Shown here piece after piece: positions 50,473 to 57,935 of a stretch of 64,000 nucleotides of DNA. Source of the DNA: Streptomyces luomodiensis (lineage in GTDB: Bacteria > Actinomycetota > Actinomycetes > Streptomycetales > Streptomycetaceae). Numbering within the stretch: the stretch's first letter is position 1; the number at the start of each line of letters is the position of its first letter. Below the pieces are notes generated by a model. The model ran no database searches, was not told the DNA's origin, and saw nothing but the letters and a program-made list of their open reading frames with translations. The stretch lies in NCBI RefSeq assembly GCF_031679605.1, contig NZ_CP117522.1, positions 620,001 through 684,000 of the forward strand, given 5' to 3'. The translations under genes were made by a program, and so were the position numbers.

Positions 50473-51807
50473 TCAATGCCGACTTTCAATGCCGCCGTTG
50501 TCCGTGCCCTCGTTGTCCGTACCGGCGCGGGCGGCCTTTTCGATGGCGTGGCCGAGCGCGAACAGCCGGTCGAGCCGCTCCGGGTGTCCGATGAGCTGTA
50601 GGCCCAGGGGCAGGCCCGCGCCGTTCCGGTGACCCGGTACGGTCAGCGCCGGCAGTCCCAGGAGCTGCCACGGCCGGCTGAGGACGGGGGATCCGGTGGC
50701 GGCCAGTCCGCTCGGGGCGGGCCCGAGAGCGGCCGGGCCGAGCACGGCGTCCACGTCGCCGAGCAGGGCCAGCATCGCGGCACGCTCCCGTTCGGCGACG
50801 GACAGCGCCCGGCGGTAGTCGGTGGCCGCGATGGAGCGGCCCCGCGCCAGCAGCTCGTTCAGCGGTGTGCTCAGCCGGTCCGGGTGCGCGGCCTCCGCGG
50901 CCAGCGACCGGGCGGCCTCGTACGCCATGACGGTGATGTGCGCGTCCACCAGCCGGGGTGTCCGCTCGGTCCAGTCGAGCTCCACGAGTCTCGCGCCACC
51001 GGCCACGGCGTCCTCGACGGTCCGGGCCAGAGCCGCTCGCATGTCCGCCGCCACCTCGCCCAGTTCGGTGCCCGGCCACACGGCCAGCGTGGGGCGCGCG
51101 GGCGGTGCGACGGGGCCGGGCAGCCGGTCCGCGCCGGTCAGTGCCGCATGGGCCAGCCGCAGGTCGGCGACGGTCGGGGTGAGCAGCCCCGCGGCGTCCA
51201 GGGTGGCGGACAAGCCGGTGAACCCGGTGGTCTCAAGGGGTCCTCCGACGGGTGCCACGAACCCCGCGACCCCGCAGTAGGCGGCGGGCCGGGTCAGCGA
51301 TCCGGCGGTCTGGCTGCCGAGGGCGAGGGGCACCACGCCCGCCGCCACCGCCGCGGCGGAGCCGCTGGAGGAACCGCCGGGGGTGTGCCCGAGGTGGTGC
51401 GGATTCCTGGTGGGGCCGGGGGCGAAGTAGGCGAACTCGGTGGTGACCGTCTTGCCCAGGGGCACGGCGCCGAGCCGCCGGAGCCGGTCGACCAGTACGG
51501 CGTCCGATCCGGCCACGCGTCCCCGGCGCAGGGGCGATCCGCATTCGGTCGGCAGGCCGCGGACGTCGATGATGTCCTTGACCCCGAACGGAATACCCCG
51601 CAGCGGGCCGGCCGCCGGTGCGGTGTCCAGCCGCCGGGCGGCACCCTGTGCCCCGTCCCGGTCGACCCGTACCCAGGCCCGGATACCGGGTTCCGCGGCG
51701 TCGAGGCGTTCCAGCGCGCCACCGATCACCTCGCTGGGGCTCAGTTCGCCCGCGGCCACCCGCGCCACCAGGGCGGACAGGGTGGTCTCGGGCCGTGCTG
51801 ACGGCAT
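50473..51807 (-). CDS. iacH: Amidase, IacH-like
   Basis: About 444 residues of the amidase signature family with the Ser-Ser-Lys triad: Lys in FGVKDIIDV, cis-Ser in TPGGSSSGSAAA and the nucleophile Ser in TAGSLTRPAAYCG. In proteobacterial iac clusters the amidase IacH is an integral member, and no other amide step exists in simple catechol pathways, so its presence is a strong pointer to IAA. The start is uncertain: ATG 51807 or GTG 51861 (GGGGAG 6 bp upstream, 22 bp after the reductase stop). The 165-bp gap to catB holds the next promoter. Confidence 0.82.
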   Translation of the reverse strand: MPSARPETTLSALVARVAAGELSPSEVIGGALERLDAAEPGIRAWVRVDRDGAQGAARRLDTAPAAGPLRGIPFGVKDIIDVRGLPTECGSPLRRGRVAGSDAVLVDRLRRLGAVPLGKTVTTEFAYFAPGPTRNPHHLGHTPGGSSSGSAAAVAAGVVPLALGSQTAGSLTRPAAYCGVAGFVAPVGGPLETTGFTGLSATLDAAGLLTPTVADLRLAHAALTGADRLPGPVAPPARPTLAVWPGTELGEVAADMRAALARTVEDAVAGGARLVELDWTERTPRLVDAHITVMAYEAARSLAAEAAHPDRLSTPLNELLARGRSIAATDYRRALSVAERERAAMLALLGDVDAVLGPAALGPAPSGLAATGSPVLSRPWQLLGLPALTVPGHRNGAGLPLGLQLIGHPERLDRLFALGHAIEKAARAGTDNEGTDNGGIESRH

Positions 51808-51882
51808 GAGGGTTTCTCTCCTTCCGGTCCGGGCGGGGGCCGGTCCGTCGGACTCCGCCACTCGCGACTCCCCAGGGCGGGG

Positions 51883-52830
51883 CTACAGCTCCAGCACCAG
51901 GCGGGGCGTCCTGGCGCGGGACACACACGTGGCGATCTGGTCGCCCGCTGCCTTCTCCTTGCGGGTCAGGCAGTTGTCCCGGTGTTCGGGGACGCCGTCG
52001 AGCACCGGGAGCACACAGGTGCCGCAGATGCCCTCGCGGCATGAGGTGTCGACCTCGATACCGCCCTCCGCCAGCACCTCGACGATGCTGCGGCCGGGCG
52101 GGACGCGGAACACCTCACCGGTGTCCAGCTCCACTTCGAACTCCTCGCCGGCGTCGGCCGTCGGCTCCAGCGGCTGGAAGTGTTCGACGTGGACGTGGTC
52201 CTCCGGCAGCGCGCGGGTCGCCACGTCGACGACACGGTGCATGAACTCCTTGGGACCGCAGGTGTAGACGTGCGTCCCGGTGTCCGCGTCCGCCAGCGCC
52301 GCGGCCAGCACCTCGGGCTGCTCACTCCTGCCGACCCCGAAGTGGAAGGTGACGTCGGCGGCGAAGTCGGCGTTCTCCAGCAGCGGTACGAACGCCGCCT
52401 GCTGCCGGTCGGTGGCGAAGTAGTGCAACCGGAACGGGCTGCCGGTGTGGTGCAGTGCGTACGCCATGCTGAGCAGCGGGGTGATCCCGATGCCCGCGGC
52501 GACCAGCACATGCCGGGCCGCCGCCGGATCGAGGGCGAAGAGGTTGCGCGGTTCGCCGATGGTGAGTTGGTGCCCCACCCGGACCTGGTCGTGCAACGCG
52601 GCGGAGCCGCCCCGGGAGCACTCCTCCCGCTTGACCGCTATCACATAGGAGCCGGTTTCACCGGGCGGGCCGCACAGCGAGTACTGCCGGGTGATCCCGC
52701 TCGGGCCCAGCACATCGACATGGGCCCCCGCCTCGTACGGTGCGAACGGGCGGCCGTCGCTGCGGCACAGCCGGAAGCACTTCACCGCGGCGGTTTCGGC
52801 CGTGATCTCACTGACCGTGACTGTGATCAT
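51883..52830 (-). CDS. iacF: Dioxygenase reductase (PDR type), IacF-like
   Basis: 315 residues. Phthalate-dioxygenase-reductase layout: FMN domain (RQYSLCGPP), NAD domain (LVAAGIGITPLLSMAYAL, YTCGPKEFMH) and a C-terminal plant-type 2Fe-2S domain with CREGICGTC and a distal Cys in HRDNCLT. It carries electrons from NADH to the Rieske centre of the oxygenase encoded just upstream (12 bp after the beta subunit gene). It corresponds to IacF. Confidence 0.88.
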   Translation of the reverse strand: MITVTVSEITAETAAVKCFRLCRSDGRPFAPYEAGAHVDVLGPSGITRQYSLCGPPGETGSYVIAVKREECSRGGSAALHDQVRVGHQLTIGEPRNLFALDPAAARHVLVAAGIGITPLLSMAYALHHTGSPFRLHYFATDRQQAAFVPLLENADFAADVTFHFGVGRSEQPEVLAAALADADTGTHVYTCGPKEFMHRVVDVATRALPEDHVHVEHFQPLEPTADAGEEFEVELDTGEVFRVPPGRSIVEVLAEGGIEVDTSCREGICGTCVLPVLDGVPEHRDNCLTRKEKAAGDQIATCVSRARTPRLVLEL

Positions 52831-52842
52831 CGCGCGCCCCGG

Positions 52843-53340
52843 CTACAGCAGGAAACCGGACGCGTTGACGGCGCCGTCGGAGTTGATCAGCCGGATGACC
52901 TTCTCCTCGATCAGCGGTCCGGCACCGTCCAGCCGGATCCGGTGTGTCACATCCGCGCCGAGGACGAAGGTCTCCTCCCGCCGGTGGCCCACCAGCACCT
53001 GTGCCGAGCCCAGCTCGACGACCGCATCGTCGCGATGCCGGACCACGAACCGGGACAGGGTGCGCACGGTACGCGCCGCCGCGACGGCCGAGATCGAGTA
53101 ACCGGAGGTCAGCCGCTCGATGCGCATCCGGCGCATCCGGTCGTCGTCGTAGACCATGTTCAGCGTGGCGGCGAAGTCCTTGGTCTGCGGATCGATGGGG
53201 ATCACATACCGGCCGCCGGGAGCCCACAGCCGGTCCCACTCCTGGTACTCCTTGCGGTCCAGCAAGTCGGCCTCGTGCCAGACCAGTTCGATCGCCGAGG
53301 CGATCCTAGGGTCCGCCAGGAGTGCGGTGTCAGCGGCCAT
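52843..53340 (-). CDS. iacD: Ring-hydroxylating dioxygenase beta subunit, IacD-like
   Basis: 165 residues, SnoaL/NTF2-like structural subunit of Rieske oxygenases: LVWHEADLLDRKEYQEWDRLW, RYVIPIDPQ, RMRIERLTSGYS and VRTLSRFVV. It has no catalytic metal; it stabilises an alpha3beta3 assembly. The start ATG 53340 overlaps the end of the alpha gene by 11 bp, ensuring paired synthesis. Confidence 0.88.
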   Translation of the reverse strand: MAADTALLADPRIASAIELVWHEADLLDRKEYQEWDRLWAPGGRYVIPIDPQTKDFAATLNMVYDDDRMRRMRIERLTSGYSISAVAAARTVRTLSRFVVRHRDDAVVELGSAQVLVGHRREETFVLGADVTHRIRLDGAGPLIEEKVIRLINSDGAVNASGFLL

Positions 53341-54613
53341 CGGTCATCATCGCCTTCCACATCGCGTATGCCTCGCGCATTCCGGTCTCGTCGGTGGCGT
53401 GCGAGACGCGTCCGTCGCCTTCGTGCCGTTCCCGGGGCAGCCCGCGGTTCACCATGATCGGAAGTCCGGGGCCGGCCGTGGCCCCGCGCTGCACCCGGTC
53501 CCATGCCTCGGAGTCGTCGGGGCTGCCGAACCCGAACGGGCCCTGGAAGTGTTCATGGATCCGCAGCCGCTCCCGGTTCACGATCTCGGGTCCGCCGTCC
53601 AGGCCCAGCGCCATGTGCCGGATCTCGGTCTCGGTCACCGAGACCGGGCGCAGCACGCGGAAGAACGACATGGACATCGCCACGTTCGGGAACAGGTTCA
53701 GATTGAATCCCGCGCCATGCAGGGACCGCACGATGCGCCGTACCTTCTCCGGTGCGAACTCCCGCGACAGCTCCTCGACGATATGGCCGAAGCGCTCCTG
53801 CAACTGCTCGGTGCCGTCGTCCTGGTCGAGGTCGACGTGCTCGGGCACCATCACCATGACGCTGTGCCCGTTGCCGAGCGCGTGCGTGACCGCCTTCTCG
53901 TCGGTCATGAACGACAGCATCTCCGCGGTCTCCGCGTCCACCGAGGACATCCAGGACCGGTGCACGATCGGGAAGTGGTAGCCGTCGGTGGTGTTCTCCA
54001 GCTGGATCTTCCAGTTGCCCTTGAACCGGAAGGTGTGCTCGCCCTGCACCTTGATCGGATAGCCGGCGCCCTGCTTCATGAACAGGTCCATCCAGTGCCT
54101 GGCCGGCCCGAGGAAGTCGGCCAGCGGCTGCACCTCGTGGTCGAAGCTCGCGAAGACCATTCCCGCGTAGCTGTCGACCTTCAGCCGGTGCAGCGGGAAG
54201 TCCTTCTTCTCCAGGTCGTCCCCGTAACCGTCCGGGTAGGGGATGCCGCGCAGCTTCCCGTCCAGCGCGTAGGACCACGCGTGGTAGGGGCAGGTGAACC
54301 CGTTCGCATGGCCCCGGGGGGCCTCGCAGACGCTGGCGCCGCGGTGGCGGCAGCGGTTCAGCAGGACGTTGATCCCGCCACGGCGATCGCGTGTCACGAT
54401 CACCGGCTGCCGGCCGACCATGGCCGTCTTGAAGTCCCCGGCGTTCGGGACCTCGCTCTCATGGGCCACCCACACCCAGGTGCGGTTGAAGATGCGGTCC
54501 ATCTCCAGCTCGAACAGGTGCGGGTCGGTGTAGAGGGACACGTCCACCCGGTCGTCCTGGACCAGGGTGGCGATGTCGGTACCGGTGGGACCGGTGGGGG
54601 TGGGTGCGTTCAT
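53330..54613 (-). CDS. iacC: Ring-hydroxylating dioxygenase alpha subunit, IacC-like
   Basis: 427 residues. Rieske 2Fe-2S domain with C88-R-H90 and C108-P-Y-H111 ligands; the mononuclear-iron site is in ENTTDGYHFPIVH (Asp210 bridging, His213 and His218 ligands). It belongs to the benzoate/anthranilate-type oxygenases and in iac systems IacC/D/F are needed to reach catechol. ATG 54613 is chosen: a 23-codon reading frame ends with TGA overlapping it by ATGA, and MGHAG from ATG 54628 would be the alternative start. Confidence 0.88.
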   Translation of the reverse strand: MNAPTPTGPTGTDIATLVQDDRVDVSLYTDPHLFELEMDRIFNRTWVWVAHESEVPNAGDFKTAMVGRQPVIVTRDRRGGINVLLNRCRHRGASVCEAPRGHANGFTCPYHAWSYALDGKLRGIPYPDGYGDDLEKKDFPLHRLKVDSYAGMVFASFDHEVQPLADFLGPARHWMDLFMKQGAGYPIKVQGEHTFRFKGNWKIQLENTTDGYHFPIVHRSWMSSVDAETAEMLSFMTDEKAVTHALGNGHSVMVMVPEHVDLDQDDGTEQLQERFGHIVEELSREFAPEKVRRIVRSLHGAGFNLNLFPNVAMSMSFFRVLRPVSVTETEIRHMALGLDGGPEIVNRERLRIHEHFQGPFGFGSPDDSEAWDRVQRGATAGPGLPIMVNRGLPRERHEGDGRVSHATDETGMREAYAMWKAMMTDGR

Positions 54614-54681
54614 TCCGGCATGTCCCATGCTTTCTCGGGGTCGTTCCCTTGGCTTTTTTGGAGTCGTTCCATTGGCTTCAT
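54610..54681 (-). CDS. Possible 23-residue leader peptide before the dioxygenase gene
   Basis: ATG 54681 opens a short frame MKPMERLQKSQGNDPEKAWD... that ends with TGA overlapping the iacC ATG (ATGA). It lies within the 23-bp tandem repeats, so it could be a chance product of them. If translated it would couple ribosomes onto iacC. No homologue recognised and no strong ribosome site. Confidence 0.25.
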   Translation of the reverse strand: MKPMERLQKSQGNDPEKAWDMPE

Positions 54682-54702
54682 CGGGTTCGTTCCATCGCGT
54701 TC
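54641..54702. repeat. Three tandem 23-bp repeats between operon genes
   Basis: Units starting TCGTTCC at 54641, 54664 and 54687 with exactly 23-bp period; consensus about TCGTTCC(A/C)TTGGCTT, the third copy decaying after TCGTTCCAT. They start directly after the stop of the small gene (minus strand) and run to the dioxygenase alpha leader. AT-richer than surroundings. Confidence 0.75.
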
Positions 54703-54970
54703 AGCCGTCCCATTCGGCGGCGGCCGTCCAGTAGTCGCTGCCGTCGGCCCGGATGCCGTGTCGCCACTCGGTGGTTCTGCGCAGGTCGGGCTCGACGGCC
54801 GCACAGGCGGCGTCCGCGCCGTCCGGGCCCTCCTCGGCGGCCGGCCAGTGCACCCAGTTGACTTCCCTGCCGTCGCGGTCGTGCAGGAACAGATCCACGT
54901 GGTGCCAGCCGTAGTCGCGGATGTCCCGGTAGCAGGTGAGCAGCATCGTCCGGCCGTCGGGTGCGGTCAT
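54701..54970 (-). CDS. Small conserved-looking protein of the iac-like operon
   Basis: 89 residues (MLLTCYRDIRDYGWHHVDLFL, EVNWVHWPAAEEGPDG, DYWTAAAEWDG), rich in Trp, Asp and His, with no signal peptide or known motif that I recognise. ATG 54970 overlaps the upstream gene's stop by ATGA, so it is clearly translated within the operon. It sits just before the Rieske alpha gene. It could correspond to the uncharacterised IacI-type accessory protein or be actinobacterium-specific. Function unknown. Confidence 0.6.
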   Translation of the reverse strand: MTAPDGRTMLLTCYRDIRDYGWHHVDLFLHDRDGREVNWVHWPAAEEGPDGADAACAAVEPDLRRTTEWRHGIRADGSDYWTAAAEWDG

Positions 54971-55455
54971 CGCGGCGCCTCCTGGAGCAGGTCCGACGCG
55001 GACGGGCCCAGGCCGGCGTCGAAGAGCCGCTCGGTGCGGAAGTGGCGGATCCGGGCACCGTCCGCCGCGACGCGGAAGGTCACATCCAGCCTCGCCACGA
55101 TGAGTTCGGCCGCGCCGGACTCGTACCGGGACACCTGCTGCATCAGCCATCTCCCCCGGACCTCGTCGCCCTCGACATGGGTGGTGCCGGGGTGGAGCAG
55201 ATGGGCGTTCGCCCGGAAGTGCGGGTTGGGGCGCAGATAGGCGGCGAGCATCGCCGCGATGGCCGCCGGCCCGGTGGTCCGGCCGAACTTCTCGGTGTAG
55301 AGCGGCCCGACACCTTCCCATACGGCATCCGGGGTGAACAGGTCCGCCAGTGTGCCGGAGGCGTCCGGCGACCGGGGGACGTCGCACAGCTCCAGGTAGC
55401 GGGTCAGCGCCTGGTGCGCCAGGTGCTCGGGCGATGCGGCACTGGTCGAGGGCAT
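54967..55455 (-). CDS. SnoaL/NTF2-fold protein of the iac-like operon
   Basis: 162 residues with the SnoaL_4/NTF2 pattern (ALTRYLELCD, LADLFTPDAVWEGVGPLY, FRANAHLLHPGTTHVEGDEVRGRWLMQQVSRYESG). Such folds act as isomerases, cyclases, dehydratases or structural oxygenase subunits. It resembles ring-hydroxylase beta subunits in fold but has different motifs from the true beta at 52843. It may act on an unstable oxidised indole intermediate; IacI or the IifA-type proteins are possible counterparts. Overlaps the 89-residue protein gene by 4 bp. Confidence 0.65.
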   Translation of the reverse strand: MPSTSAASPEHLAHQALTRYLELCDVPRSPDASGTLADLFTPDAVWEGVGPLYTEKFGRTTGPAAIAAMLAAYLRPNPHFRANAHLLHPGTTHVEGDEVRGRWLMQQVSRYESGAAELIVARLDVTFRVAADGARIRHFRTERLFDAGLGPSASDLLQEAPR

Positions 55456-55469
55456 GCGTGATCGGTCCT

Positions 55470-55529
55470 CCTTGCTACGGGTGCGGGGGGTGCCTTGCCA
55501 CGGGGTGCGGGGGCTGCCTTGCTACGCGG
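55470..55529. repeat. 2.5 copies of a 23-24-bp tandem repeat
   Basis: Units starting CCTTGC at 55470, 55493 and 55517 (CCTTGCTACGGGTGCGGGGG and variants) fill the spacer between the importer stop and the SnoaL-type gene. The period is nearly the same as that of the 54641 repeats, in another junction of the same operon, but the sequence is different. Confidence 0.7.
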
Positions 55530-56876
55530 TCAGCTCCGCAGGCTTCCGGCCACGGCCTCGGCTTCGTCTCGTGTCTCGCGGTCGTCGATCGCCTTGGCGC
55601 GGGTCTCCGGAGCGGCGGCCACCGCGATGACGGTGACCACGCCCATGCCGACCAGGAACAGGGCGATCGGCCAGGACGCCCCGGCCCAGGCGAGCAGCGC
55701 GGTGGCGATGATGGGGGAGAAACCGCCCGCGACCATCGAGGCCAGCTCGTGCCCGAGGGCGACCCCGCTGTAGCGCACCCGGCTGTCGAAGAGCTCGGTG
55801 AAGAACGCGGGCTGGGTGCCGATCATCGCTCCGTGACAGCACACGACCGCCACGAGCACCGCGACGAAGATCAGTACCGGGTCGCGTGAGTCGAACATCG
55901 CGAAGAACGGATACGCCCACACGATCATCCCGATGGCGCCGCCCAGGTAGACCGGGCGGCGTCCGACCCGGTCGGAGAGCGCCCCGAACATCGGCATGGC
56001 GAACGACTCGACCAGCATCCCCACCACGACCGCGCTGAGCACGAGATCGCCGTCCAGCCCGATCTTCGCGGCGTAGGAGAGGCTGAAGGTGAGGAAGACG
56101 TACATCGCGCCGTTCTCGGCGATGCGCGCGCCGAAGGTGATCAGCACCGGCTTGGGGTGGGTGCGGATGACCTCGAGCACCGGCAGCTTGGTCTGCTCCG
56201 GGGCGGGTTTCTTCGAGGCCGTCCGCCGGTACGCGGGGGTTTCCATGACCCGCAGCCGGATCAGCAGTCCCACCACGGTGAGCAGGATGCCGACGACGAA
56301 CGGGATCCGCCATCCCCACGCCAGGAAGGAGTCGTCGGTGGTCACCGCCTTGACCAGCGAATAGACCGACGCGGAGAGCACGAATCCCAGGCCCACTCCG
56401 GTCTGGCTCCAGGCCGAGTAGAAGCCGCGGCGACGGTCCGGCGCGTGTTCGCTCACGATCAGCACACCGCCGCCCCACTCGCCGCCGACGGCGATGCCCT
56501 GCACCACGCGCAGGGTCACCAGCAGCGCCGGCGCCCACAAGCCGATGGCCTGGTACGTGGGCAGTACGCCGATGAGGAAGGTGGCGACGCCCATGATCAT
56601 CAGGGTGATCACAAGGATCGACTTGCGGCCGATCCGGTCACCGAAGTGTCCGAAGATCACGCCGCCCAGTGGCCTGGCGAGGAAGCCCGCCGCGTTGGTG
56701 CCGAAGGCGGCGATGGTGCCCACCAGCGGGTCGAAGGTGGGGAAGAACAGGGTGTTGAACACGAGCGCGGCCGCCGTGCCGTAGAGAAAGAAGTCGTACC
56801 ACTCCAGGGCACTGCCGACCAGACTTGCGATCGCCGCCTTACGCACCTCGCGCGGGGCACGATTCGTTGCTGCCAT
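55530..56876 (-). CDS. MHS-family MFS importer (aromatic acid or auxin uptake candidate)
   Basis: 448 residues, 12 membrane helices. Metabolite:H+ symporter signature: ASLVGSALEWYDFFLYGTAA at the N-terminus, GHFGDRIGRKS loop 2-3 and RVVQGIAVGGEWGGG in TM4. Relatives import shikimate, alpha-ketoglutarate, dicarboxylates or aromatic acids. As first gene of the operon leading into the Rieske and amidase genes it probably brings in the pathway substrate. ATG 56876 has GGAGG 6 bp upstream. A perfect 19-bp palindrome lies about 100 bp upstream. Confidence 0.87.
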   Translation of the reverse strand: MAATNRAPREVRKAAIASLVGSALEWYDFFLYGTAAALVFNTLFFPTFDPLVGTIAAFGTNAAGFLARPLGGVIFGHFGDRIGRKSILVITLMIMGVATFLIGVLPTYQAIGLWAPALLVTLRVVQGIAVGGEWGGGVLIVSEHAPDRRRGFYSAWSQTGVGLGFVLSASVYSLVKAVTTDDSFLAWGWRIPFVVGILLTVVGLLIRLRVMETPAYRRTASKKPAPEQTKLPVLEVIRTHPKPVLITFGARIAENGAMYVFLTFSLSYAAKIGLDGDLVLSAVVVGMLVESFAMPMFGALSDRVGRRPVYLGGAIGMIVWAYPFFAMFDSRDPVLIFVAVLVAVVCCHGAMIGTQPAFFTELFDSRVRYSGVALGHELASMVAGGFSPIIATALLAWAGASWPIALFLVGMGVVTVIAVAAAPETRAKAIDDRETRDEAEAVAGSLRS

Positions 56877-56971
56877 ATTGGCCCTCCATCGGCCGCTCTG
56901 CATGAGATCGCGGACTGCGGCTCAGCTGTTCACGCATTGTTCGCGGCGGCTTCGGCGGAGGGAATGCCGTT

Positions 56972-56990
56972 GGTCCGGTCACCGGACCAC
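56972..56990. promoter_or_regulatory. Perfect 19-bp palindrome, IclR operator candidate
   Basis: TGGTCCGGTCACCGGACCA: 9-bp arms around a central C, between the end of the iclR gene (57005) and the importer start (56876). The position, about 96 bp from the start codon, fits control of the importer operon by the IclR protein. It could alternatively act as a hairpin after iclR, but the one-base centre is better suited to a dimer site. Confidence 0.6.
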
Positions 56991-57004
56991 ACGATGTGCC
57001 GTGC

Positions 57005-57763
57005 TCAGGTGTTCACCCCCTCGACATCGCGGGTCAGCGCCCGGCCGGCCGCTGTCACCATGGGCGCCACCCGGCGCACGTCCATGCGATCGACGGGTCC
57101 CACCACGGTCAGCGTCGCCACCGCGACGCCCTGGGCGAACACGGGCGCGGCGACCGCTCCGTAGCCGACGACCAGCTCCTGGCGGTCGATGGCATAGCCC
57201 TGCCGGCGCACCTCCTCGATCTCGGCCCGCAGCCGGGACGGGTCGGTGATGGTCCACGGGGTACGGCGGCGCAGCGGTGCGCGCATGATGCTCTCGCGCG
57301 TCGACTCGTCGCCGAAGGCCAGCAGTGCCTTGCCGGACGCTCCGCAGTGGAACGGCACCCGGCCTTCCACGTGGGTGACCGCCACGCCTCCCCCGCGCTG
57401 GCTGAAATACTTCTCGACGAAGAGGACGTGATGGTCTCCGGGGAAGGCGAGCACCACGGTCTCCCGGGTGCTGATGGCCAGGTCTTCCAGGTACCGGGCG
57501 GCGATCAGCCGCAACCCCCTGGTCCGGGGCACGCGCTGGCCCAGCTGGAAGAGGAGCGCGCCCAGCTCGTAGCGGCGGTCCCGCCGGTTCAGCAGCCCCA
57601 CGCCGACCATGTCGGTGGCCACGCGGTGCACCGTGGTCTTCGCCAGCGCGGTGCGCCGGGCCAATTCCGACAGACCGAGCACCGGTGCCCCGGTGTCGAA
57701 GGCGTCCAGAATGAGCCGCACCTTGCGCAGCAGGGAGTCGCCCTCCGGTTCGACAGCCACCAT
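57005..57763 (-). CDS. IclR-family transcriptional regulator
   Basis: 252 residues. N-terminal winged helix (LGLSELARRTALAKTTVHRVATDM) and C-terminal IclR effector domain (VPFHCGASGKALLAF, EEVRRQGYAIDRQELVVGYGAVAAPVF). IclR proteins such as PcaU, PobR, CatR-type and MhpR commonly control aromatic catabolism and bind pathway metabolites. It lies at the upstream edge of the iac-like locus in the same direction. The likely operator is the palindrome at 56972. Confidence 0.9.
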   Translation of the reverse strand: MVAVEPEGDSLLRKVRLILDAFDTGAPVLGLSELARRTALAKTTVHRVATDMVGVGLLNRRDRRYELGALLFQLGQRVPRTRGLRLIAARYLEDLAISTRETVVLAFPGDHHVLFVEKYFSQRGGGVAVTHVEGRVPFHCGASGKALLAFGDESTRESIMRAPLRRRTPWTITDPSRLRAEIEEVRRQGYAIDRQELVVGYGAVAAPVFAQGVAVATLTVVGPVDRMDVRRVAPMVTAAGRALTRDVEGVNT

Positions 57764-57872
57764 CGTCGCCCTCCTCGCGCTCGCTCCGGACGGGATCCGA
57801 GCAGGTCAGGTCCTGTGATCGAGCATGAGCATCGCCGAATCTTGCGGTCGGCTCAAGGTGTCCCATACAGCT

Positions 57873-57901
57873 GACCCCCGGCCACTGGCGGGCCGGGGGT
57901 C
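57873..57901 (-). terminator. Terminator of the gap gene
   Basis: Perfect 11-bp stem GACCCCCGGCC / GGCCGGGGGTC with 7-nt loop, 35 bp after the GAPDH stop codon on the minus strand. It insulates iclR and the aromatic locus. Confidence 0.85.
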
Positions 57902-57935
57902 GGGACCGGCAGGCGGTCCGGGCCGTCGCGTCCGA

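Noticed and set aside
54610..54804. 64-residue ORF ending at the Rieske alpha start
   Set aside because: Its first 40 residues are antisense/shadow of the 89-residue gene; only the last 23 codons, within the repeats, are retained as a low-confidence possibility.
56973..56989. Terminator after the IclR gene
   Set aside because: A one-base centre makes a poor RNA hairpin loop; an operator for a dimeric regulator is the more economical reading, though not excluded.
41848..57763. Benzoate (ben) or anthranilate-only (ant) degradation cluster
   Set aside because: The Rieske set alone would fit, but the amidase, IacA-type oxygenase with reductase, small IacB-like gene and SDR are unexplained by those pathways and together match iac.
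41848..57763. iad-type auxin cluster (Variovorax/Bradyrhizobium)
   Set aside because: The presence of iacA/E/G/H-like genes together with catABC fits the iac layout; I saw no MarR-type regulator and none of the iad-specific upper-pathway genes that I could recognise.
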